Source: Brienomyrus brachyistius (Eukaryota > Chordata > Actinopteri > Osteoglossiformes > Mormyridae). Taken from it: a DNA stretch of 64,000 nucleotides. Of this stretch, positions 11,291 to 23,269 are shown in pieces; the stretch's first letter is position 1; every line of letters begins with the position of its first letter. The translations under genes were made by a program, and so were the position numbers. The stretch lies in NCBI RefSeq assembly GCF_023856365.1, contig NC_064534.1:8886536-8950535 (forward strand), read 5' to 3'. Below the pieces are notes generated by a model. That model ran no database searches and had not been told where the DNA came from. It saw only the letters and a list, made by a program, of their open reading frames with translations.

Positions 11291-13525
11291 TGATATCGAT
11301 ATCCCCTCTAAAGGCAGTCATCATCCCCTCACTTGTAGAGATCAGTACGCCCTTTTCCCAGCAGGGAATCATACACTCGGATTCAGAGGTGTTGATTCTC
11401 ATCACAACTACTTCACATCCCACAGTGAATCACTTGAATGAGTGCCAAAGGTCACGGTTGAACGTGATTCAAATGATAACAATGGCAAACATCAGCTATG
11501 TTACCCTTGCTGTTCTAAACCAGACAGCCTGAGCCGCAGCTCTATACATTGGCCTTGAAAAGAATAAACAGCACCAGGGACAATTCCTTGATGAAATCCG
11601 GCACCTGCGGTGAATGAATTAGACTTAAGTATCGTTCACACGGTCAGCAGCAAACTGCTGAGCACAGGCGAACAATTCGCTTTCCAGCGAACCGCCCGTT
11701 GCTGGCGAAAGGCGCTGGACAGGTGGACACTGCGTCGTGAAAGAGCGATTGCTCTAAAAATAAGTGCAATTTTAAAGTACATTTCGGCTTGAAACAAAAT
11801 GAGTTACATTGTTGGTATGCACTAAAAAAGGCTCCTGCTCTCTTGCTGTTGGGTTGAAAATGGCAATGTTTAAAATAGCTCACGACGGGTTCGCAAAACT
11901 TTACTTTCAATACGTGGCACTAAATGTTAATTTAATTTGGTGAGGCAACTTTGTAAGTAAGGTGAGAGTCAGTGCATTTTTCCCTGAATTAAGTCTCGAT
12001 ATGTAATAATTCGGGGTAATGGGACACTGCAATTATTTCTTTCTCTTCCATGTTGTTAGGCGGTTTTGTTTCCAAGTCGCTGAACCTACGTCACAAACCT
12101 AAGATTGATTATTATTATATCTAAAGTTATATTTCATTGGATGCTGCTTTGGTAGAGGTCAGTGAATTAGGTCAAAGTTCAACTTTGAGCGGCGTGACGA
12201 AGCGGCAAAAACCGGACGGCACTTGGCACCCGCAGCGGAAGCGGAGATCAGCGATGCTCTCCCCATTGACATAGAATGCTACAAACATTTTGCCGCTTGC
12301 CGGCAAAATGCATGGAATATTGATACAGCTCTGACTCTCCTCACACAGGGACAAAGTAATGACCTGCCCTGATACAAAAAATGTCACAGGAAGGTCATGG
12401 GACAAGAGCTGGCCCATTATTATATCATAGGGTCAAAATAGTTTGCATGGTTCCTCAAAAAAATTTGTATGCAACTATCAGATAAACTCTCCTCCCCAAA
12501 ATCCTTGAATCGGCTTTACCGTTGAGACTGACTGTGATCTCCGACAGCTGGAACAGACCAACTGCTAGGGACCGCCACCTCGGTCAATCAAAAGCTACTT
12601 GCTTTCCATGTGTATGCCACCCTACTAGAACAGCAACGTAATCCGGATCACTCAGCCTAGTGTAACCCAAGCAACACAACCTTCTGAGGAAGTTGACTCA
12701 TCGCAGTTTGACTTGTAAACATGCGTCATCAAATGGAGCATCATTAAGCCCTGGTCCTTTACCTCTGATTGCCTGTGCCTCTCCCTCCCCCTCCTTCATG
12801 TCATGTCCCACTGAAACACATGAGGAAATAAGCAAACATTTGAGCATCTAGGCTTTAAATTACTTTTTCCCCCAGTTCGTGTTGCCTGTCTTATGTAAAA
12901 AAAATTATAATTGCGTCTTTTTGATGGATTTTTAAAATGTGGCTTCTTCGTGCTTTCACGAATAATCATTGGAATCTTTGTAACTTTTTCTCTTCACGTT
13001 TAAATGTTGTACAATTATTGCAGAATGTTGCTGAATTTCATCATTTTCTGTCTGACCTTTTTCTCTTTTGCTGCCCAGGTTTCTTCAAAAGATTCAACTT
13101 ATTTTGAATTGCACTCATATTTATCAGCATGGATATTAGCGATCTTCAACTTCCTTCAACATTTTTTTCTTCCTTGGCCCTTAAAATATAATCTAAAAAT
13201 CTATTCTGACTACATACTTTCAGAATAAAGCCATGAACTATCCTCTTCGTCGATTCATCTTATGTCTCTTGACTTTTTCAGAATAGGTTAGATATTGCAC
13301 ATAATGTCCTTCAAATCAAGTACTTGGTATTATTAATTTACTCAACACTCCACATGAGTTGTGGAAACTACAGTTTTAAAACTGAGGGCATCCGAGGGAC
13401 ATCAAAAACAGAAAAGAGACAGTTAACTATCCCTCTTCTCTTCTACCCACATACACATTTTATTGACATATTTAATCTCTGCATTTAGTCTTTTGAAGTC
13501 TGGCGACACAAATTTTTTATAAAGA
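11291..13525. other. No gene recognised
   Basis: Over 2 kb without an assignable feature. The part at 11620-12430 is richer in CG dinucleotides than its surroundings (for example GCAGCGGAAGCGGAGATCAG) and may be an old DNA transposon, but I cannot place it. The part at 12830-13520 is T-rich. Confidence 0.4.
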
Positions 13526-13806
13526 TCCATCCACCCATCCATCCATTTTCCAAACCGCTTATCCTACTGGGGCACGGGGGGTCTGGAGCCTATCCCGGAA
13601 GCAACGGGCACGAGGCAGGGAACGACCCAGGATGGGGGGCCAGCCCATCGCAGGGCACACTCACACACCATTCACGCACACATGCTCACACGACAACATG
13701 GGGAGAACATGCAAACTCCACACACATGTGACCCAGGCGGAAACGCGAACCCAGGTCCCAGAGGTGTGAGGCAACAGCGCTAACCACTGCACCACCATGC
13801 CGCCCA
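13526..13806 (-). mobile_element. Fish SINE, nearly full length with central gap
   Basis: Read on the minus strand it starts GGCGGCATGGTGGTGCAGTG (A-box region TGGTGCAGTGGTTAGCG). It continues with the B-box-like GACCTGGGTTCGCGTTTCC and GTGTGGAGTTTGCATGTTCT, and ends with CCAGTAGGATAAGCGGTTTG and a GGATGGATGGATGGGTGGAT tail. Between GTTGTCGTG and TGAGCATGTGTGCG the middle part seen in the copy at 6559 is missing, an internal deletion of roughly 80 bases. It supplies the head that the 6559 copy lacks. Confidence 0.85.
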
Positions 13807-14054
13807 CCATTTTATCAGTAATAATTTATTCCATGAGAATATCAAGCTCACCCAGCCATTTAGCTCAAGAGTGTGTACCAAGAAAGTGAGCAGCAAGTCG
13901 TAAATTAAAAAGAAAAAGACCTTAGCCTGTGTTCATCGTTCTGCGTTTATCTCTCGACACAGGTACACCGACCGGCGCCTGTCTGGAAATTCTCAGGGGT
14001 GTTGGCATGTGCAGGGTCTTCTTGGCTATATATATGCTATAGCACTCACACCCT

Positions 14055-14255
14055 TCAAGTGGGTGTGTATGGAATTTGCACGATCCCTTCATGTTTGTGC
14101 GATTGCCTGCCACAATTCAAAAACGTGCGGCTGGGTGACTAATTAGTGGAAATTAGTGGGCTGTGTGTGAGTGTTCCCTGCATTGTTCTCGCTTTAACAG
14201 TCTCCTGGCTCTTTGTCTGAGATAAACTGTTATGAAAGATGGATATAAATACCTG
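14055..14255 (+). mobile_element. Degenerate SINE copy
   Basis: GTGGGTGTGTATGGAATTTG, AATTCAAAAACGTGCGGCTG, GGGCTGTGTGTGAGTGTTCC and GAAAGATGGATATAAATACC follow the order of the SINE body. The head is lost. Confidence 0.5.
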
Positions 14256-14831
14256 TATAGTGTGTTTGTTTGTACGCTTCATTTTCATTTTTACTGCCAG
14301 TAAAGCCCCCAGAGCCCAGTTTTCACATCAATCCCAAGACTCTTCCCATTCAGCTGATTCTCTATTCTGTCCCGTTGTGTCTTTTCTCTCTTAACTCAGC
14401 TCTTTGGTTTGATTCTTATATTCTATACAGTCAATCCCATACCCATCCATCTTTGAAAAGTTGAAATGTTTTTTCAATAACCCAGCTTCCTGTGTCGTGC
14501 CGGCCTGACCGGAGATGTTCTCATGAGAGCATCAGTCACGATATCACGGAGTACATGAATAGGAACATATGTCACATAGATGGATCACTTATGCACTTTT
14601 GCCTTTCTGTACAGATATTCTAATTTTATTGAATGTCATCAATCATGCACATGCATTATTATATTGCAATGTAATATGAATGAAATAAAAAGAATCAACA
14701 CACCTCTTCACAGTATTTGCACTGCAGATTTTCCATCCTTAATGCTCTTTGCCATTTAGTTTGATCTTGTGTTATGAATAACATCAACAAATTGTTTTTT
14801 TATATATATATATATATATTACTGCCATATA
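14256..14831. other. No gene recognised; (TA)n at 14801-14819
   Basis: Unassigned AT-rich sequence ending in a short TA microsatellite. Confidence 0.5.
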
Positions 14832-15060
14832 ATATTGGGGGGTGGGGGGGTGTTGGAGTCTATCCCACAGTACTCCAGTTTGAGGATACGATGCCAGGGC
14901 ACGCTCACTCACTACGAGAAATTTAGAGAAGTCTATCCCTCAAGCCACGAAACTAAAAACCATGGAAAGAACCTTTGCAGGGTCATGGGAAGATTTTTTC
15001 AAATCCACAACCCTGGAGCTGTGAGGCTAATCTCCGAGCCAGCATGCTGCCCAGATCTTC
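14832..15060 (-). mobile_element. Degenerate SINE, minus strand
   Basis: In plus-strand reading: GTTGGAGTCTATCCCACAGT, ATGCCAGGGCACGCTCACTC, GAAATTTAGAGAAGTC, CCACAACCCTGGAGCTGTGA and GAGGCTAATCTCCGAGCCAG. This is the reverse complement of the usual body-to-head order. Confidence 0.6.
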
Positions 15061-15108
15061 TGTTTGTTTTATTTATTTTTGTTGGATTTATTTTTTTATT
15101 TTTTGCAG

Positions 15109-15158
15109 CCACTGCTATTGATAGCGATGTGGGCAACCTGCAGGAGCTCCTGGCATGA
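15109..15158 (+). other. Weak candidate terminal exon
   Basis: A long pyrimidine-rich tract (15056-15105) ends in TTTTTTGCAG, a textbook 3' splice acceptor. Next comes a short frame reading TAIDSDVGNLQELLA and a stop. I do not recognise the peptide. The segment directly follows a SINE relic and no partner exon is visible. Chance is the more likely explanation; it is listed only because the acceptor is strong. Confidence 0.15.
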
Positions 15159-16717
15159 GGATCAGATGGCTAAGGCAGAGAGCTGGGTCCATAACAAAGG
15201 AGACTAATTGAGCACTTGGGTCGTGTCCCGCTAGCTGGGAAGGGCCAGACGTTGGCTTCACAGTGGCCATGATGTTCAGTGAGCTGCAATGCACGGGACA
15301 CAGATTAAAAGTTTTCTGCTGGATCAATGGCTATTGTCAAGATTTAGTTTCAGGGTCACTGTAGTATATTTCTCATATGATGCGTATTTTCATGCGACTG
15401 GATATGGTGGGGCTGCCATACAGCTTATTATAAAGTTTATTTCTGGAAATGTCAGGAAAGCGGATTTACGGCACAGTATGTGTTGTTTTGATTGATCCAA
15501 TAACGCTATGAAGATCTCTGAAGAAATATAATTCTGATGAGTTGATGGGGTTATTATCTTATTAATAGAAAACGAAGCCATTAAGTACTGTAATACAGCT
15601 TCCCCAGGTACGTCTAAAACAATTACATATGCTTTAAAGCAGGGGCATGAAGTTTAATATCTGTGGGATAGATAGGCTAGTGCATCGCTACTGTTGAAAG
15701 CTTTCTTCATTAATAATGCAAAGCTGCTGCTCGCGTAGAGGATGCCACAGAACAAATATAAACTTTTATTGTGTCTGGCTCTGTCTCACCATCATTATAT
15801 CTACAGAACATTTGTGCATTATACATACATGTATGGTGCTCAGTCTTACCAGCCATACAGTTCAGTATCACCTGTACCACCTGCAGTTCAGACTAGGGAA
15901 TCCCTCTGAAGCTAATTGCATGTGTATTTTGTACAGGCATTTTTTTTTACTCCTAAAAGCACACTGGGTCACAACTCTGTGTTATAGGTTCTGTCAGTTT
16001 TCAAAACCATTGTATGAAAAGAGCAATTCCATCTCAGAATGCCATCTTTTAGGAATCAAGCAAAGAGTAATACTGGACAATACATGTTAATACTTTTGTT
16101 GTATGCATGTAATTTTTTGTATGATACCTTGATGATTTCACACAAGTTAGTTGTCATCTCAACATTCTCTTGCTCTTTGATTTGCTCTTGCTTTGAACTG
16201 CTGATCGATCTCTTGATTGGAATTTCAAATCCCACATGACATCTGCTAGAATGCGCTGGGGCATTTGGGTCGGAACACTGGGCGATGACCCTTAACCAAG
16301 CGACCTCGGTGTGCAGGGCCGTGGACAACGGCAGAACAAGACTCAATTCCAAGGTTGGCTTGCAGAGCATGTCGCGGAGCCCCGGGGGGGATTAGGATTA
16401 ACGTAGCGATGCTTTTCATCTCTGCTCACACGGGTATAATCCGGTGCGTTCTCCCTAAGAGGCTTGACTCTGTACAAAACAATTAATGCTGAGGCCTGCA
16501 GCATCAGTTGCACATTTCAGCTCTAGTCTGCATTTTATTTATGACCTAAATATGACTGAGCTTCGTCTGCTGTGTGGGTTCTGTACGTCGGGGCAGTGGA
16601 TTGGGGGGGGGGGGGGGTTGGCAACAAGGTGGCATAGATAACGTCTCTGTAAATCCCTCTTTGTTGTCTGACTGTCCATGTCATCTGAAAAGTTCTCCTC
16701 TTTCACAATAGCTTTAA
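15159..16717. other. No gene recognised
   Basis: Unassigned sequence with a G run near 16606-16617. Open frames of 60-124 codons here carry no recognisable domain. Confidence 0.45.
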
Positions 16718-16830
16718 TCCATCCATCCATCCATTTTCTGAAACCGCTTGTCATATGTAGGGTCGGGGGGGGGGGGGGGGGGGGAGAGACACAAGGCAGG
16801 GAATAACCCAGGATGGCATGCCAACCCAAT
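16718..16830 (-). mobile_element. SINE 3' fragment
   Basis: Plus-strand text ATCCATCCATCCATTTTCTG and AAACCGCTTGTCATATG, then a G run of about 19, ACAAGGCAGGGAATAACCCA and GGATGGCATGCCAACCCAAT. This is the tail end of a minus-strand SINE; the head is absent. Confidence 0.75.
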
Positions 16831-16939
16831 AGCCTTAATCTGAGTCTTTATTCATTCCTGTGGGGAATCTGGACATTTTCCACATATCCCATATTGCTCT
16901 TCATATGAGACACTGACATAGACATGAACAGGGGCAAGT

Positions 16940-17155
16940 TTTGGGGTCAAAGCACAGCGTCACACCTTCAGCAGTAATGGGGCTGGTTCAAGGGCTCATC
17001 AGTGATATGACTACCCTGCTTTGAGCTCATGACTCATCCCTAATCCACTGAGCTACACCTCAGCCCAAGTGAACACGAGCTGGAAAACCATGACAAAGGA
17101 CTCACCGGGATCTGAACCCAGCTCGCTGTTGCTAACCATTACGCCACAGAATAGG
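16940..17155 (-). repeat. tRNA-like SINE fragments
   Basis: On the minus strand 17100-17150 reads GGCGTAATGGTTAGCAACAG (A-box-like), then GGGTTCAGATCCCGG (B-box-like). The preceding 16960-17065 holds the order TCATGACTCATCCC...CCACTGAGCTACACC seen in other fish tRNA-type repeats. These are pseudogene-like SINE heads, not tRNA genes: no acceptor stem pairs around them. Confidence 0.45.
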
Positions 17156-17299
17156 TAGCTGCAATTATACCTGCTTTTCTGTTACATGGGCTCTTTTCTC
17201 TAATGAAACCCTGGAGAACATGGCAGTCATCACTGTTATTATACTTAAACGCCAACTGAAATAACAGAAGCCAGAGAATGGTCACTTTTCGCAGGGTAT

Positions 17300-17425
17300 G
17301 TTCAGCCTGTTGCCTGGGGTGTTAAGAGAAAGGAGAGGGACTTACAGCTGGGATATTGCGGGTTCAATTCCCCGGATGGATGCTGAGATCCGACTCTTGA
17401 ACAATTCACTTAATCTGAAGCATCT
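17300..17425 (+). mobile_element. tRNA-derived SINE fragment
   Basis: GGGACTTACAGCTGGGATAT, TGCGGGTTCAATTCCCC (a good B box), and CTTGAACAATTCACTTAATC then CTGAAGCATCTCTGTG. The body differs from the GGAT-tailed SINE, so it is a second tRNA-type family. Confidence 0.5.
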
Positions 17426-17796
17426 CTGTGGTTTTCTGTTTTATTTCTTTGTTCTTCCATATACCTTCATCTGCTGATCACACTTGCTGTTCGCTGTGCC
17501 AGGTGTCTTTCTCTTGCTTGATTTAGGTTATTGAAATCTAAGGAGTATGGTCAGAGTTTTTGCAAAGAGCTGTAAAGTGAGCACCCTGCAAAAGAACAAA
17601 CCAAACAACAAAGAAGTAAATTAAAGAGCTGGGAAGAATGTGTCATTGTCCACTGACCTTATAGAGGCAATGCAATTCAAATGCAGCATAATAATTCTAG
17701 GACTTGAGCCTTGGGCTAGAAAACTTTCCACTTTCAATCTGAAAGAATATGGGATGTTGACCACCCAACCCCAGCCCCACAGCAAAAAATTTATAT

Positions 17797-17870
17797 GAAA
17801 TGTACGTGAAAAATTTGTACGTGAAATATTTGTACGTGAAATATTTGTACGAAATTTGTACGAAAATGCT
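17797..17870. repeat. Short tandem repeat around TTTGTACGTGAAATA
   Basis: Four to five imperfect copies of a roughly 16-base unit centred on TTTGTACGTGAAATA; the later copies are shortened to TTTGTACGAAA. Confidence 0.85.
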
Positions 17871-17879
17871 TCAGGTGGG

Positions 17880-18039
17880 ACGAGAGCATCAAAAGAGGGG
17901 CTAAGCTTTTACTGGGCAGGTCCGGTGGAACCATGTTCCATTTTTAAAACTAATTAGTGTATATATACTTAGTAGGGAGGGGCTACAGATCATTTCAGGG
18001 GGTCCTATGCCCCCTAAAATAGCCCTATCGCCACCCCTG
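17880..18039 (-). mobile_element. hAT-like element end
   Basis: On the minus strand the sequence opens CAGGGGTGGCGATAGGGCTA and runs into a CCCC/GGGG-rich subterminal stretch, the form of hAT terminal repeats. The element at 51314-51506 opens with the same CAGGGGTGGC. The opposite end and any target duplication are not identifiable. Confidence 0.4.
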
Positions 18040-20937
18040 ACAATTAGAAGGAAACACTTCAGGCACTTCGTCTTTGTTACATTTAGCTACTGTTTTCACA
18101 CATTTGGAAGCCAAGGCTCAGGCCATAATAGATACTTTTGGAGGGATGTGATTCAGAGTCGCACACAAACTGATGTCCACCAAACCGCAGAAGCAAGACA
18201 CAAGGGAATTTGGCGAGATCGTTCAAGAGATAATTCATAGTTCTATCCTTACTTGAAAATGTTTAACAAACGGTGAATTTAATGACTTCCTTAGTATGTG
18301 CATTTCAGAAAAAAATAAATGTTTTCAAGGCGGGGTCCTTATAATGCATTAATGAGCTGAAGCGTAATAATTGAGTCCCTGTGGTATAAATTAGTGAAAC
18401 TGAAGCATTTGAGTATCAGAGCTTCTGCTGAAGAATTAAAGGAAAAACAGAAACCTGCACTGAGGACTAGTGGAAGCATTTACATATTTTAGTATAAACC
18501 AAAAAAAACCCAACATAAGAGAGTTGCAGGTGGGTGAATGTTTTTAAATAAATATCCTGCCGCATAACAGAGTGCTGTTTCCCCACATGCTACATCCCCC
18601 CACACCCATATCACTTACCTATACATATACAGTACAGGGAAAGACCAATAGAATGCATGGACTGTAATAGTTATAGCCACTTAGCTTGAAATGCAATATA
18701 TTAAAATTGAGACATGGGATAAAGTTAAGCCCCTCCCACTCCTTACCCACAGAATGATATCTTAAATATTACTCAAAAAATTTTGCTATACTTGAGCAGG
18801 GTGACAAACCAAAAAGCCTGTTTTACTTGTGTTCTGACTTGAAAGCTATAAACCCATCTATCTTCTGTGACCAATTACAAGTGTAACTTAACATCACATG
18901 ACGTTTTACACTATTAATACACTCGGTGGCTTGGCAGACACCATTTTCACATCTGCTGACATAGATTGTAATTCTTAGCTCTTGGGAGTCAAAACAATCG
19001 CACATAGCTATTTTGGGTAACTCTCATATTGCCATAGTGATTTAGCATTAATTTCTCTCAGAGACACAACTCAAGTAATGAAACATAGATGAGCCTCATT
19101 TGGATTGATTGCCTTCTTAAGTTTAAATATGATACGATTAAAATAAAAAATAAAGGTTATTTTTATGATGACTGGAGAGTCTATAGTGTTTTTTTGGCTT
19201 TTGGAATTAGTATACTGAGGGTCTTGGTTGAGAGCCGGATGGTGAAATCACTCAAACAACCCTGGGATTCAAACTAGAAACCTTCTGTCAACAGTCTTAA
19301 CCTGCTGAATCACAAACCACCCCATTTTCAGCCCCTATTACCCTGTGCCAAACATGTAGCAGACCACCTGCTGCTCATACTTTTATCAAAATACAGTTTG
19401 ATATAATTTCTCATGCAACTGGTATCATTTTCGAATCCTTCATGCTTCAGTTGCACAACAATCTAGTCGAACCTTCCTGTTCATAGTAATTTTATTCTCT
19501 AAGCTAGAAGATCAAAATATAATATATCTAGTAAAAGAAGAATCCATGGACCAATACCATATTTTTTAATTGTTGGAATATGTCTTATTAAATATTCATG
19601 CCGATACATTCATTTTGTCTAGCTCTGCTCTATAAATGACGTGTGAAATATTAAAAGGACATTTTAAACATGCCAAAATCAATACTTGCCCTAATTTTTA
19701 TCACAGATGCATGAATGAATGTCAGGTAAAACGTACAATCCTTAAATTGCTACAATCCTGCAGCAATTTAATTCACTCTTACATCAGAGACTTTGACTGA
19801 GAGTGACAGCGGCCAAAGTGCAAACTCCTTGGCCACACCTGACAGAAGGAAAAGGAGCAAGATATCATTTTTAAAAAAGTTCTTGTTTTTTTTTAGTACT
19901 TTTTAAAAATCATTAAACTGGTTACGTGATGCTGGGTACGTTACTTTACATTTTAGGTCACTGTGATCAAAGGTGAGAATTGAGCTTCTCTAAAGACATC
20001 CAAGCTGGTAAATAGCGAGCTCACCGGAAGACGCGTCGGGGATTAAATAAAATGGGTGCCACAAAACCAGGAGAGGTAATAGAACCTCACAAATCCCCGA
20101 TCGCACTCCCTGCCCTTGAGACGCGGCTCTGATTCAGACCATCGCAAAGGGAAAAGGAACAATGGGGAGAGCTGATTAGTATGGAGAGATGCTCCCTCTG
20201 CATAGCCTTCGTAGCCATCAAAGTCTCAGCAGGTATGCTGCTAAACAGCGAACACGCGCACAAACAAACACAGGGAGATACAGTCGCTCAGACAGACACA
20301 TGCGCACAAGTACAGGCACACATTTCTGTTTCATTTGTATGTCAGCTCTCTGTGAATCGACGTCATATAATGAATCCCAGTTCAATTCATTATCAGACAC
20401 TGGTAACTAAAAAGAAAAGTAATCAAGTTGTAAAGAAATGGATTTTGTCAGGCTCAGAATGTATGTGTTTGCTGAAAGCAAAGTCTACAGACATGCAGAA
20501 ATGCACATGGCTCTTTTGCAGTCAACCCAGGACAATACTGTGAAGAGGGAGTTTATGAGGAAGCAGTTTTCAGATGGGAGTTAATCCCGATTTACTGCTG
20601 ACAATCCCTGTTTGGAGGATATCCCAGCATGCCCCACTGCCCGTAACGGATTACTGGAGGCAGACTGGCTGTTTGGGGCATATAACACAACACAGAACCT
20701 TTCACTGTATTTGAGGCTTAATTTAGGCCCTGCTGGAAGGGAAACACTTCCTGTCTGCAGCACAGCACAAGCTGCATAAGCCTTCTGGCCGATAGCAGCC
20801 AGGGGGAGTAATTTGCAATGCGACACATTCAGTTCTGCAGAGCATCTGCCTCACGGCCGCCTCAGCTCCTCCTCCTCTCTCACCTGCCTCAAATGTCGAG
20901 CTGAACACTTTTGATTTGCAGGTAGGGAATCAGGGGA
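18040..20937. other. No gene recognised
   Basis: Nearly 3 kb of mostly AT-rich unassigned sequence. A minus-strand SINE-head-like scrap is possible at 19240-19325 (CCTGGGATTCAAACTAGAAA). The more GC-balanced part at 19990-20200 holds no motif that I recognise. Confidence 0.45.
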
Positions 20938-21145
20938 TAGGACAGACAATAGAGAGAGTGCAGGACAAACATCAGCGCAATACAGGACAAGACATTGCAG
21001 AACAAACAACAGTGCAACACAGGAAAGACAATGCAGGACAAACAAAAGTGCAATACAGGACAAGACAATGCAGGACAAAAAAAAGTGCAATACCGGGCAA
21101 AACGGTGCAGGGCAAACAGCAGTGCAATACAGGACCACGGTGTAG
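20938..21145. repeat. 37-bp minisatellite, about 5.5 units
   Basis: Imperfect 36-37-base units of the form GTGCAATACAGGACAAGACA plus ATGCAGGACAAACAACA. Units begin near 20975, 21012, 21048, 21085 and 21122, with a part unit in front. Divergence between units is clearly higher than in the arrays at 8068 and 47297, so this is an older array. Confidence 0.85.
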
Positions 21146-21599
21146 GGTAATGTGCTGATAAAGTTGAAGTTCAGTATAGTACAATGGGGGGATAGATGCG
21201 TGTCACCGGTTTACCAGTCTGCAGGCCGGACATGTACCCCCTCCCCCTACTCCATTCAAGCTGAGCCTTTGTGGGCCATAATGTTGAAAAAAAAAATCAT
21301 GAAGTGTGAGCCAGTGTCTGTCCACTTATACTAAGCTAAGGCCCAACTGTATCAGATGAGAAATGCACATTCTCTGTATCCTCGGGGGAGCATTAATGCA
21401 AATTTTGGCATGCAATTACGAAAAAGCACATTTTAAGGAAATAAAATGCAAACATGGGAACAATGGAGGACATCATTAAGCTACAGCTATTTGTAAAGTG
21501 CTGTACTATGTATTCATTTAAAAAGAAAACACTTGGTCTAGGAATCTGTACAGTTAAAGCGATTAGAAGTGGATGGATGGGAGGAATCAGCTGATGAAA
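21146..21599. other. No gene recognised
   Basis: Unassigned sequence. Confidence 0.5.
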
Positions 21600-21735
21600 A
21601 ATAATAAACATTGTATGGTAATGCAGTGGGGGGCACTGTTGCCTCACACTTACAGGGCCGGGGGATCAAATCCCTCCCCAAATTTGTTGCATGGCATCTT
21701 TGACTTACCCATTGTGTGTGAGTGTGGGTCATGTA
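21600..21735 (+). mobile_element. SINE head fragment
   Basis: GGCACTGTTGCCTCACACTT, then ACAGGGCCGGGGGATCAAAT (B-box region) and TGTGTGTGAGTGTGGGTCAT. The 3' part is missing; 21737-21830 then carries a piece of the GTGGGGAC-type repeat (CATTGCCGGGACCAAATGTC, TTGCGGGGACC). Confidence 0.55.
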
Positions 21736-21830
21736 TATATTACATTGCCGGGACCAAATGTCCTCACAATGTCATAAAAGCTTGTTAATCTGGTGTTGCG
21801 GGGACCATTTTTTCAGTTAGAGGAAGCACC

Positions 21831-22424
21831 GTAAAACACATGACCAAGAGATCAGATTACATGACAACTGACCACTTTATAAGCTCTATAAGTCTGAAAA
21901 TCAGATGAACTGCAAATTATATGGACATTCACATCTTTATAAATCACATTAACAAATTCATCACGGTGCGGAAAGGTAAACGACACACAAGCGGAGTGAG
22001 AACTAAACGGTTGTTTGGTTCCAAGCCCGGGATAATAAAATCTATATTTGAAACATAATATAGTTCTTACCCAGAGCCTGGCAGTAATTGGATTCCCTTC
22101 ACACAATAAGGAGAACAATAGAAGGGGGAAGAGAAAACAGCTGCAGGTTTACAAAGCTTGGCTCATCTTGGAATTACCGAGTTTCCAAATTTATAATTAT
22201 ACCCACACTGCATGCCAAGGGATATTTATAAGTGCTGCCAGGAAACGAAACTTTAAGAGACCAACCGAAAATCTAAGCCCTTGCAGTTAAACTGCTTTGG
22301 CACCTGATTTGGAGCTGAGTCAGATGGGACCTTTTCCACGCGAAATGGTCATTCGTCATCAGTGGCATGATCCAGAGAAAAACCTCACGCCGACTGTAAA
22401 CGACGCCGCCGGTTATTTCATATT
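21831..22424. other. No gene recognised
   Basis: Unassigned sequence. Confidence 0.5.
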
Positions 22425-22620
22425 ACAAACAAACACATTTTTATATAGCGCAGTATCACGACATTACATTGTCTCAAGGCGCTTTACAGCATCCTCACCC
22501 AAAGCCCCAGTGAGTAAGCCAAAGGCAACAGTGGCAAGGAAAAACTTGGGAGGGGCCAGACTCAAAGGGGGAGCCCACCCTCCAGGGGCCGGCAGGGAGA
22601 GTCAAATATTACGGTGCTAA
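22425..22620. repeat. Fish dispersed repeat (copy A)
   Basis: TTTTTATATAGCGCAGTATC, TTGTCTCAAGGCGCTTTACA, GAGTAAGCCAAAGGCAACAG, TGGCAAGGAAAAACTTGGG, CAGACTCAAAGGGGGAGCCC and AGGGGCCGGCAGGGAGAGTC. A second, more diverged copy lies at 24716-24930 in the same orientation. The GCGC-TATA end resembles a LINE-derived SINE tail, so a SINE is plausible, but the class is unproven. Confidence 0.65.
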
Positions 22621-22960
22621 TTTGCTTTCACTGGTCCTAGAGCTCCTGATATGGTGAATAGTACATGTCATCTTTACTCTAGAATTTCCAACAATGTAAC
22701 TGAATCACATTGTGTTATTTACATTGAAGGGGACTGTCCATAAACACAGAGCTACGGATACTGGGAACCTGGAAAATTCAGTTAAGCAGGAATGGTATGT
22801 TCCACAAGATGCACTGCCATATACCATCAGATTCTGCCATTATCCTTTTAATGCAAAGGGTGCAGATAATAATTACAAAATAAAAACAAAATTTGCGGTT
22901 CATCTTTTTTGCAAATTTGAACCCGTGGTTTGCTCTTCTAAATCATTAGCACAATGAAAT
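22621..22960. other. No gene recognised
   Basis: Unassigned sequence. Confidence 0.5.
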
Positions 22961-23269
22961 TGTCAGGTGTGGCGAGTGCGGACGGGCAGGCTGGCAGGAA
23001 GGAGGCAGGGAAGGACGAGGCAGGCTGGCGGAATACGGGGAAAACTGGGGGTTTATTAACGGGGAGACGGTTACGGGAAGAACAGGACATCACTAACATC
23101 ATCTAACATCATCTAACATCAATGACGGACAACCAGCAGGGCAAGACGTGGACTAATATAGACAAGACAGGGCGAAACAACAGGATACAGCTGGGCATGG
23201 TTAGGGAAGCACACGTGGATAATCAGGGGGGCGTGGCACACACGAGGATCGGACGAGCCGGGCGTGACA
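22961..23269 (-). mobile_element. LTR-like element, copy 1
   Basis: Member of a four-copy family (also 28159, 32027 and 61225), all on the minus strand. Minus-strand reading starts TGTCACGCCCGGCTCGTCCG, passes GCCACGCCCCCCTGATTATC and a polyadenylation-like AATAAACCCCCAG (reverse complement near 23050), and ends CACACCTGACA. TG...CA ends, an internal AATAAA and about 309 bases suit a solo long terminal repeat or a TRIM. No clear target duplication remains (GAAAT and CAAAG flank it). It has no coding capacity. Confidence 0.6.

Noticed and set aside
17100..17150. tRNA gene
   Set aside because: A-box-like and B-box-like words are present, but no acceptor or anticodon stems can be drawn. It fits a SINE head.
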